NCBI RefSeq assembly: GCF_016862935.1
Contig: NZ_BONX01000009.1
Location: 124,001-188,000 of the forward strand
Direction: 5' to 3'
DNA: 64,000 nt
Source of the DNA: Plantactinospora mayteni
GTDB lineage: Bacteria; Actinomycetota; Actinomycetes; Mycobacteriales; Micromonosporaceae
Numbering within the stretch: the stretch's first letter is position 1; each line of letters opens with the position of its first letter. The position numbers and the translations under genes are program-made. Under the pieces are notes generated by a model. That model made no database searches, had not been told where the DNA came from, and saw only the letters and a list, made by a program, of their open reading frames with translations. Of the stretch, positions 32,897-40,184 are shown in pieces.

Positions 32897-34273
32897 ATGG
32901 TTCTCGCCATGCGGCTGCTCGCCATCGACTTCGGCACCTCCAACACCGTCGCCGTGGTGCGGGGCGCCGACGACCGGGCCCGGCCGCTGCTCTTCGACGG
33001 CACCCCGCTGCTGCCGTCGGGAGTCTGCCTCGACCCGGGCGGCACGCCGCTGACCGGCCGGGACGCGGCTCGGGCGGCCCGGCTCGACCCGGCCCGGTTC
33101 GAGCCGGCACCGAAACGGCGGATCGACGACGGAGCGGTGCTGCTCGGCGACCGGGAGGTACCGGTCACCGAGCTGGTCGGCGCGGTGCTGCGGCGGGTCT
33201 CGGCCGAGGCGTACCGGCAGCTCGGCGGGGTCGACGAGGTCCGGCTCACCCATCCGGCCCGGTGGGGCGAGCGCCGTCGTGCGGTGCTGGTCGCCGCCGC
33301 CCGCGCGGCCGGGCTGCCACCGCCCCGGCTGGTCGCCGAGCCGGTCGCGGCGGCGGCCTACTATCCGGCGGTACTCGGCACGGTGCTGCCGCCCGGCCGG
33401 GCGCTGGCCGTCTACGACCTGGGCGGCGGCACCTTCGACGCCGCCGTGGTCCGCCGCACCGCCGCCGGCTTCGACGTGCTGGCCGAGTCGGGCCTGACCG
33501 ACCTGGGCGGGCTGGACTTCGACCACGCCCTCGTCGAGCATCTCGGCCGGGGCTACGCCGGCGGCCGGACCGAGCGGTGGCACGGCCTGCTGAGCCCGGC
33601 CGACGCGGGCCAGCGCCGGGCGCGGGAACTCCTCTACGACGACGTCCGGACGGCCAAGGAACTGCTGTCCCGGGCCGCCAGTGCCGAACTGCACCTGCCG
33701 GCGCTGGACCTGCGGGCGCATCTGACCCGGGACGAACTGGAGTCGCTGATCCGCCGGCAGCTCCAGCAGACGGTCACCTGCCTGGCCCGGACGATCGCCG
33801 CCGCCCGGCTCGACCCGGCCGACCTGGTCGGGATCTTCCTGGTCGGCGGCTCCAGCCGGATTCCGCTGGCCGCCCGGCTGATCCACGCCGACCTGGGCGT
33901 CGCCCCGAGCACCCTGGAGCAGCCGGAGACGGTGGTCGCCGAGGGAGCCCTCCGGCTCGACGACCCGCCGCCCCGGCCGGTTCCGGGGCCGGCGGCACAG
34001 ACCGCTTCGGTGCCGCCGTCCGGACCGGCCCAGGGCCGACCGACTCCCGGCGGATCGACTCCCGGCGGGCCGGTTCGCGGTGGATCGGCCTCGGCCCGGG
34101 CCGTGGTGGTGGTGCCGCCGCCAGCCCCGACCCAGCCCGGGGTGGAGCCGGTCCCCCCGGGCGGTCGGTTCTGGACCGGCACGGCCGGGCTGGTCTGGAC
34201 CGGAATCCTGGCCGGGTTGGTACTGGTCGCGCTTGTCGTGCTGGTCGCGGTCGTCAACGCCGGGCCCGGCTGA
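32897..34273 (+). CDS. Membrane-anchored Hsp70-like ATPase
   Basis: 458 residues. The N-terminal Hsp70 ATPase fold (about residues 1-345) shows phosphate-1 (LLAIDFGTSNTVAVV), connect and phosphate-2 (LAVYDLGGGTFDAAVV), and adenosine motifs (IFLVGGSSRIPLAARLI). The substrate-binding beta domain of DnaK is absent. A Pro/Gly/Ser-rich linker of about 65 residues follows, then one membrane helix (TGILAGLVLVALVVLVAVV) and a short tail. The ATG at 32897 has GAGG eight bases upstream; an ATG four codons on is also possible. Such Hsp70 relatives often lie near dynamin-like GTPases in actinobacteria. Here they are separated only by gnd. Confidence 0.9.
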   Translation: MVLAMRLLAIDFGTSNTVAVVRGADDRARPLLFDGTPLLPSGVCLDPGGTPLTGRDAARAARLDPARFEPAPKRRIDDGAVLLGDREVPVTELVGAVLRRVSAEAYRQLGGVDEVRLTHPARWGERRRAVLVAAARAAGLPPPRLVAEPVAAAAYYPAVLGTVLPPGRALAVYDLGGGTFDAAVVRRTAAGFDVLAESGLTDLGGLDFDHALVEHLGRGYAGGRTERWHGLLSPADAGQRRARELLYDDVRTAKELLSRAASAELHLPALDLRAHLTRDELESLIRRQLQQTVTCLARTIAAARLDPADLVGIFLVGGSSRIPLAARLIHADLGVAPSTLEQPETVVAEGALRLDDPPPRPVPGPAAQTASVPPSGPAQGRPTPGGSTPGGPVRGGSASARAVVVVPPPAPTQPGVEPVPPGGRFWTGTAGLVWTGILAGLVLVALVVLVAVVNAGPG

Positions 34274-34327
34274 CCCGGTGAGCCGGACCCGGCGTCGCTG
34301 ATCGCTGAACCCGGTGGCGGCCGGCCG

Positions 34328-35794
34328 TCAGGCCGGGGACTCGGCGCGGTCGCCGGCCCACCGGGTGTGGAAGCTGCCCTCGGTGTCGACCCGCTGGTAG
34401 GTGTGCGCGCCGAAGTGGTCCCGCAGCCCCTGGATCAGCGCGGCCGGCAGCCGGTCCCGGCGCAGGCCGTCGTAGTAGGAGAGCGAGGAGCCGAAGGCGG
34501 GGGCGGGTACCCCGGCCTGCGCGGCGTAGCTGACCACCCGCCGCCAACTGGCGACGCTCTCGGCGACCCCCCGCACGAAGTAGGGCGCCACCAGCAGGGT
34601 CGGCAACTGCGCGTCGGCGTCGTACGCCTCCCGGATGCGGTTGAGGAAACGGGCCCGGATGATGCAGCCGCCGCGCCAGATGGTGGCCAGCGCCGCCGGG
34701 TCGATGTCCCAGCCGTACTCCTGACTACCGGCCCGGATCTGGTCGAAGCCCTGCGCGTAGGCGACGATCTTCGAGGCGTACAGCGCCTTGCGGACGTCCT
34801 CCACGAAGGCGTCCCGGTCGACGTCATCGGTCGGCGTCTCCCCGCCCGCGTCGGCGTACGCGCGGGTTGCGGCGGCGCGCTGGTCGGCGTGCCCGGAGAG
34901 CGAGCGGGCGAACGTCGCCTCGGCGATCCCGGTGATCGGCACCCCGAGGTCGAGCGCGCTCTGCACCGTCCACCGGCCGGTGCCCTTCTGCTCGGCCTGG
35001 TCCTGGACGATGTCGACGAACGCCCTGCCGGTGCCGGCGTCGACGTGCCCGAGCACGTCTGCGGTGATCTCGATCAGGAACGACTCCAGGTCGCCCTCGT
35101 TCCAGCCGGCGAAGATCTTGCCGATCTCGGCCGGTGTCGCACCCAGCCGCTCCCGGAGCAGGTCGTACGCCTCGGCGATGAGCTGCATGTCGGCGTACTC
35201 GATGCCGTTGTGCACCATCTTGACGAAGTGGCCGGCGCCGTCCGGCCCGATGTGTGCGCAGCACGGCGACCCGTCGACCACCGCGGCGATCGACTCGAAG
35301 ATCGGCCCGAGTTTCCGGTACGCCTCCACCGAACCGCCGGGCATGATGCTCGGCCCGAGCAGCGCGCCCTCCTCGCCGCCGGAGACACCGGTGCCGACGA
35401 AGTGCAGCCCGTGCTCGCGCAGCGCCTCCTCCCGCCGCCGGGTGTCGGCGAAGTGGGCGTTGCCGCAGTCGATGACGATGTCGTCGGGTTCGAGCAGCGG
35501 GATCAGCTCGTCGATGACGTCGTCGGTGGGCCGGCCCGCCTTCACCATCACGATGACGGCGCGGGGCCGCTCCAGGGAGGCGACGAAGTCGGCCAGCGAC
35601 TCGCTCGGCACGAACGTCCCCTCGTCCCCGTGCTCGGCGACCAGGCTCCGGGTCCGCTCCGGCGACCGGTTGTGCACCGCCACCCGGTGACCGTGCCGGG
35701 CCAGGTTGCGGGCCAGGTTGCGGCCCATCACCGCCAGCCCGGTGACCCCGATCTGGGCCGTCGCCCCGGTGCCGCCGCTCGTCGTCTCCGCCAT
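34328..35794 (-). CDS. gnd: 6-phosphogluconate dehydrogenase, decarboxylating
   Basis: 488 residues, full length. The Rossmann motif is GVTGLAVMGRNLARNLARHGHRVAVHNR, where the Arg after the second strand favours NADP. The substrate site is VGTGVSGGEEGALLGPSIMPGG plus GHFVKMVHNGIEYADMQLIAEAY with catalytic Lys and Asn. The C-terminal helical dimer domain is complete, ending YQRVDTEGSFHTRW. It oxidises 6-phosphogluconate to ribulose-5-phosphate and CO2 in the pentose phosphate pathway. It has no clear operon partner here. Confidence 0.95.
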   Translation of the reverse strand: MAETTSGGTGATAQIGVTGLAVMGRNLARNLARHGHRVAVHNRSPERTRSLVAEHGDEGTFVPSESLADFVASLERPRAVIVMVKAGRPTDDVIDELIPLLEPDDIVIDCGNAHFADTRRREEALREHGLHFVGTGVSGGEEGALLGPSIMPGGSVEAYRKLGPIFESIAAVVDGSPCCAHIGPDGAGHFVKMVHNGIEYADMQLIAEAYDLLRERLGATPAEIGKIFAGWNEGDLESFLIEITADVLGHVDAGTGRAFVDIVQDQAEQKGTGRWTVQSALDLGVPITGIAEATFARSLSGHADQRAAATRAYADAGGETPTDDVDRDAFVEDVRKALYASKIVAYAQGFDQIRAGSQEYGWDIDPAALATIWRGGCIIRARFLNRIREAYDADAQLPTLLVAPYFVRGVAESVASWRRVVSYAAQAGVPAPAFGSSLSYYDGLRRDRLPAALIQGLRDHFGAHTYQRVDTEGSFHTRWAGDRAESPA

Positions 35795-35902
35795 CTGCTG
35801 CTCACTTCCGTCTGGGCCAGAGGTTCGGCCGGTTGCCAGTTCCCGTGCCGGCGTCGGAGGAGCGCGCAGAATCCCGCAGCAGGGCGGAAGGCCCGGTGTT
35901 CG

Positions 35903-36541
35903 TCAGCGCTCGTCCGGCAACCAGAACCGGGCAAGCGTACTCGTCGCCGGATCGTCGGAGGCGGCCAGCGCCGACCAGGGATCGCCGTCGGCCGGCAGCC
36001 CCTCGCCGGCGTACTCGGCCAACTCGTCGGGGCCGACAGGTGTGGTGTCCGGCCCGGACAGTGCCGGCGGTACCGCGTCGACCGGCTGGCCGAGCAGGGC
36101 GGGATCGGTCCACGGAAAGCCGTCGACCGGCTCCGGCGGTACGCCGAGATCCGGCAGCTCGGTCGACTCCCACCAGTCCGGTCCGGTGTCGGCGTACGGG
36201 TCGAGGTCCGGGTCGGCGCCGAGCGGCGGGTCCGCCGCACCGAAGCCGACCTCGGCGGGTACCTCCGGATAGCCGTCCGGCCCGTACTCCGACTCCTCCG
36301 CCGGGTAGGGATCCGTCTCGGCGTACGGGTCGGTGGTCGGCAGGTCGTCGTAGCCGAGCGGCATCGGCGGGTCGGCGGGTGACCCGGAGAGGTCACCTGG
36401 ATCGGGGTCGGCGGCGCCGAACCCCTCGACCGGGAAGCCGACGTCGTCGGGCTGGTCCGGGGTGAGGTCGCCGAAGTCCTCGCCCTCCGGGCCGCCGAAC
36501 TCCGGCTGGTCGGCGGACCAGCTTCCCCAGTAGTCAGTCAT
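35903..36541 (-). CDS. Acidic low-complexity protein in the dynamin operon
   Basis: 212 residues, extremely rich in Asp, Glu, Pro and Gly, almost without Lys, with repeats of Tyr/Phe between acids (PYAETDPYPAEESEYGPDGYPE). It has no membrane helix or signal. It is probably disordered. Its start overlaps the end of the dynamin-like gene by 8 bases, so it is the third gene of that operon. The C-terminal GDPWSALAASDDPATSTLARFWLPDER is the only region with ordered look. No family recognised. It could be an adaptor or effector of the GTPases; this is inferred from position only. Confidence 0.75.
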   Translation of the reverse strand: MTDYWGSWSADQPEFGGPEGEDFGDLTPDQPDDVGFPVEGFGAADPDPGDLSGSPADPPMPLGYDDLPTTDPYAETDPYPAEESEYGPDGYPEVPAEVGFGAADPPLGADPDLDPYADTGPDWWESTELPDLGVPPEPVDGFPWTDPALLGQPVDAVPPALSGPDTTPVGPDELAEYAGEGLPADGDPWSALAASDDPATSTLARFWLPDER

Positions 36542-38465
36542 GATCCCGCCCTCGTGCGTCGGTGGCCGGGGCCGGGGCCAGCACCCGGGCCCGCACCAGC
36601 ACCTCGTCGACCTGCTTGACCCTGGCCCGGGCCGTCTCCCGCTGCTGCTGCGTCGCGGCCCGGCGCCGGGCCCGGACGGCGGTGTCCTCGGCCGCCGCCG
36701 CGTCGATCTCCGCGATCCGCTCGTCGAGCTGCCGCAGCCGGCGCTCGATCGCGTCGTCCAGAGCGAGGGTCAGCGCATATTGCAGATCGGTGAACCGGTT
36801 GGTGATCTCGTCCGAGAGCGCCGCCCGGGCGTCGGCGACCACCTCCCGCAGCCACATCCGGGCCTGCTGCCGGTCGGTGTGCGCGCGGCGCCTGTACAGG
36901 ATGAAGCCGCCGGCGGCGAGCCCCAGGCCGAGCCCGGCGAACGGGATCAGCAGGCTGCCGCCGACCAGCGCGCCCGCGCCGAGCGCCGAGGCACCGGCCA
37001 TCGCGCCCCGGCCGGCCAGGAACGCCATCGACCCGGCCGACATCGCGATCATCATGTTGTCCGGGCCACCACCCTCCCGGCGCGGCTTGCTGGCCAGCGC
37101 GTGCCGCAGGGTCGCGTTCAGCCGCCCCAGCACGAACCGCAGCTCGTCCGGCTGGAACACCTCGGCGAGGACCCGCTCGCCGACCTGCCGGAACCGCACC
37201 TCCAGATCGTCGGAGAGCCGCACCGACAGCGCGTGCAACGCCTCGTCGACCTGCTGCGGCAGCCCCTTCAGCTCCTCGCCCCGAGCCTTGTCGACCCGGT
37301 TCAGGAACTCCTCCTGGAGGGTACCGACATAGCCCCGGAGCAGCCCGGTCGCCTCGACCCGGGCCCGCTGCGTCTCGGTACTCAACGCCAGCGACCACTG
37401 CCGCGACTCGGTACGCTTCCGCGCCGCCAGCGCCGCCCGGTCCTGCTTGATCCGGGCCAGGTCCGCCGGGTCGGGGTCGGCGGCCCGCATCCGCTCGCCG
37501 AGTTCCAGGTCGTACCGGACCAGTTCGCTGCGTACCGTGCGGAGCAGGTTCGCCTGGCGCAGCAGGTGGCCCCGGCCGGCCACCCCGATCAGGGCGTGCT
37601 GCAACTCGGCGATCCGGGACTCCCGGATCAGCTCCCCGGCCGCCTCCGCCGGCATCGTCCGGGCCAGCTCGGCCAGCCGGGCCGAGACCGGAAACCACGA
37701 CGCGCCGCCGAACCGGGGGGCGTGGGCCTGCAACTGTGCCCGGTTGTCGGCCAGGATCGTCCGCCATCCCGGGTACGCGTCCGTCTTGGCCAGCGCAAAG
37801 ACCACCAGGTTGACCCGCTTGCTCGCCTCGACCAGGAAGTCCAGTTCCGGCTGGGCGAACGGGGCGGCGGCGTCGACCACGAAGAGCAGGGCGGTGGCCC
37901 GGGCCGCCGCGTCCAGGGCGATCTGGGCGTGCGCCGGATCGAGCCCGCCGGTACCCGGGGTGTCGACCAGGCTCAGGTATTGCAGCAGCGGCGCCGGATG
38001 GGTCACCTCGATGTGCCGGGGCGGGCGCTGGTCGTCCGGCAGCCGGCCCAGCGGGGTGGCCCAGTCCCGCAGGTCGGCCAGGCGCAGCGGCAGCGGCTCG
38101 GACCGCCCCGGCACGAAGGCCCGGGCGCCGGCCTCCGCCCCGGGCACGAACTCCAGATAGCAGCAGGTGGCGACCGCGACGTCGACCGGCGACAGCCCGG
38201 GCACCCCGACCAGCGCGTTGACCAGGGAACTCTTCCCACGTTTCGTCTCGCCGACCACCACGATCGACGGGCGGGTCACCACCTGGCGGCGCAGCGTGTC
38301 GACCTCGGCGGCGGCGTCCGGGGCGACCTTGCGCAGGAACGCCAGCCCGCCGTCGACCGCCCCGGTCAGCGCCGCGCCGAGCGCCGCCTCCGGGTTCCCG
38401 CCGCCCTTCGCCATCGGGGCACCGGCCCCAGCACCGGCCCCGGTGGCGGTACGGCCGGCGGTCAC
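36534..38465 (-). CDS. Dynamin-like GTPase with membrane paddle
   Basis: 643 residues. The G domain has G1 GETKRGKSSLVNALVG, G3 VDTPGTGGLDP and G4 FALAKTDAYPG. Long helical stalk and neck regions follow (ERMRAADPDPADLARIKQDRAALAARKRTESRQW...). A hydrophobic paddle of two membrane-inserting segments (MMIAMSAGSMAFLAGRGAMAGASALGAG and LVGGSLLIPFAGLGLGLAAGGFILY) ends in YRRRAH. The C-terminus is a coiled coil. Bacterial dynamins work in pairs to remodel membranes. The GTG start at 38465 overlaps the upstream partner stop (GTGA). The large frame upstream into 38891 is part of the partner in another frame and is not used. Confidence 0.92.
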   Translation of the reverse strand: MTAGRTATGAGAGAGAPMAKGGGNPEAALGAALTGAVDGGLAFLRKVAPDAAAEVDTLRRQVVTRPSIVVVGETKRGKSSLVNALVGVPGLSPVDVAVATCCYLEFVPGAEAGARAFVPGRSEPLPLRLADLRDWATPLGRLPDDQRPPRHIEVTHPAPLLQYLSLVDTPGTGGLDPAHAQIALDAAARATALLFVVDAAAPFAQPELDFLVEASKRVNLVVFALAKTDAYPGWRTILADNRAQLQAHAPRFGGASWFPVSARLAELARTMPAEAAGELIRESRIAELQHALIGVAGRGHLLRQANLLRTVRSELVRYDLELGERMRAADPDPADLARIKQDRAALAARKRTESRQWSLALSTETQRARVEATGLLRGYVGTLQEEFLNRVDKARGEELKGLPQQVDEALHALSVRLSDDLEVRFRQVGERVLAEVFQPDELRFVLGRLNATLRHALASKPRREGGGPDNMMIAMSAGSMAFLAGRGAMAGASALGAGALVGGSLLIPFAGLGLGLAAGGFILYRRRAHTDRQQARMWLREVVADARAALSDEITNRFTDLQYALTLALDDAIERRLRQLDERIAEIDAAAAEDTAVRARRRAATQQQRETARARVKQVDEVLVRARVLAPAPATDARGRDHD

Positions 38466-39979
38466 CGCGGGCTCCCCTCGGCGCGTACCCGCTGGGAGAG
38501 CAGGAAGAAGCCGCGGTGCGCCACCTGTGCGACCCGGGACTGCGCCGGGCTCGCCCCGGCGACCGCGTACACCCGCCACCTCGTGGCGGCCTCCAGCGCG
38601 GCCCGGGTCAACTGCTCCGGCGCGGCGGCCGGCAGGCTCAGGATCCACCGGGGGTCGGTGGAGAGCGCCAACCGGGTCAGCTCCTGCTCCATCGGCTCCG
38701 GCAGCTCCACCGACCCGGAGCTGACCAACTGGGCCACCTCCAGCAGCCGAAGGCGGTGGTATTCCGGCTGTTGCAACACCTGCTCGATCGCGTCCCGGAG
38801 CAGTTCCCGGTCCTCGGGCCGGGGAGCGTGGCTGGCCAGCTTCTCCAGTGTGGACAGCCCCCAGCCAGCCTTGATCGCGTCGGTACGCCACCGGAACGCC
38901 TGGTCCAGGGTGTTACGGAGCCGGGGGAACCCGGACGCCTGGAACAGCAGCCGCACCAGGTCACCGCTGGCCAACTGCGGCTGGGCGGCGAACTGGGCGA
39001 TGGCGAAACCGATGCCGTACAGGTCGAGCAGCCGCAGCAGCCGTTCCCGCTGCTCCCGGGGGACCGGGCAGTCCCGGGAGGTGAACAGGTCGACCGAGGC
39101 GAGCAGCACCATCCGCTCGCTCACCGGCAACCCGGCCATCGTCCGCAGCGCCTCGCAGTCGGCGGCGGTCAGCCGGCCGGCCTCGGTCGTCTCGGCCAGC
39201 AGCCCGACGATCGGCACCACCTCGGAGACCACCCGGCGCAGCACACCGGTCTGGTCGGCGGCCAGCGGACCGGCCACCGGCCACGGGTCGGCCGCCCCGC
39301 CGACCAGCTTGTCCACCTTGTTGAACAGGCCGAGCGAGTTGATCGGGTTGCTGGCCAGCCGAGCCGAGACCGACCGGAACGCCTCGAGCGCCGCCACGTC
39401 GTCGTCCCGGACCGACTGGGTGAAGACGTAGACGATCGCCTCGGCGCCGGCGATCGCACCGGCCGAGTCGTCGTCGATGTTGTCGTCGAACGGGGCGGCG
39501 GCGGCCTCGAAGAGGAACCGCCGGGCACCCGCGCTGACCGAGGTGTTCGTCGAGGCGAGCCCGGGGGTGTCCAGCACGGTCAGGTCGCGCAGGTGGTCGC
39601 TGGTCAGCGTGACGTCGACGTACCCGATCTCGGCCCGGGGCACGCCGAGCCGCTGCGGGATCATGCCGGCGTCGTCCAGCGGCAGGCTGAGCCGGCTGCC
39701 GTCCCGGCGTACCACGTCGACCCGGTCGGCGGTGCCGTAGCGGAACTGGGTGACGATCCGGGTGCACTCGCCGACCTCGGTCGGGGCGACCCGCCGGCCG
39801 ATCAGCGCGTTGACCAGCGTCGACTTGCCGGCCTTGAGTCGACCGGCGATCGCCACCCGCAGCGGCTCGTCGAGCCGGCGACGTACCCCCGACACCTGGG
39901 TTCCGGTAGCGGCACCGAGTCGTGGACCGACCTCGTCACAGAGGCCGGCGACCCGGGCGCTGAGCGGACCTGCTCCCAT
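38462..39979 (-). CDS. Dynamin-like GTPase, partner protein
   Basis: 505 residues. G1 is AGRLKAGKSTLVNALIGRRVAP, G2 Thr is in GECTRIVTQFRYG, G3 is LTVLDTPGLASTNTSV, and G4 is GLFNKVDKLVGG. There is no membrane helix, so it is probably the soluble partner of the paddle-bearing GTPase encoded next. This resembles paired actinobacterial systems such as IniA/IniC of mycobacteria and the septal dynamins of streptomycetes (family knowledge). An EAxxFDDNIDDDSA acidic stretch within the GTPase domain is unusual. Coupled by GTGA to the second gene. The divergent LuxR-type regulator starts about 200 bases away. Confidence 0.92.
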   Translation of the reverse strand: MGAGPLSARVAGLCDEVGPRLGAATGTQVSGVRRRLDEPLRVAIAGRLKAGKSTLVNALIGRRVAPTEVGECTRIVTQFRYGTADRVDVVRRDGSRLSLPLDDAGMIPQRLGVPRAEIGYVDVTLTSDHLRDLTVLDTPGLASTNTSVSAGARRFLFEAAAAPFDDNIDDDSAGAIAGAEAIVYVFTQSVRDDDVAALEAFRSVSARLASNPINSLGLFNKVDKLVGGAADPWPVAGPLAADQTGVLRRVVSEVVPIVGLLAETTEAGRLTAADCEALRTMAGLPVSERMVLLASVDLFTSRDCPVPREQRERLLRLLDLYGIGFAIAQFAAQPQLASGDLVRLLFQASGFPRLRNTLDQAFRWRTDAIKAGWGLSTLEKLASHAPRPEDRELLRDAIEQVLQQPEYHRLRLLEVAQLVSSGSVELPEPMEQELTRLALSTDPRWILSLPAAAPEQLTRAALEAATRWRVYAVAGASPAQSRVAQVAHRGFFLLSQRVRAEGSPR

Positions 39980-40184
39980 CGCTCGTCAGCCGGCGGTGCG
40001 GTCGGCGACAATGGCAGGAACCCGGTGGAGCACGCTCATCTCGTCTGCTGTCCTTCCGACACAACGGCGGGGGCGGGCTGCCCCTGCCGGACATCACACT
40101 ACGAATATCCTGCCGGCGCAGGATCCCATGTTCGTGCCACCGTCTTCCACGGTGGTAAGGCTCGACCCGGGCGGGGGAGGGACA

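Noticed and set aside
38466-38891. Longer start for the second dynamin-like gene
   Set aside because: The added residues overlap the upstream GTPase in another frame and are not GTPase-like; the GTG at 38465 gives the GTGA coupling.
36540-39431. Plus-strand 963-residue frame opposite the dynamin genes
   Set aside because: It is the antisense shadow of two well-supported GTPases; composition is Arg/Gln/Gly/Pro-rich with no domain.
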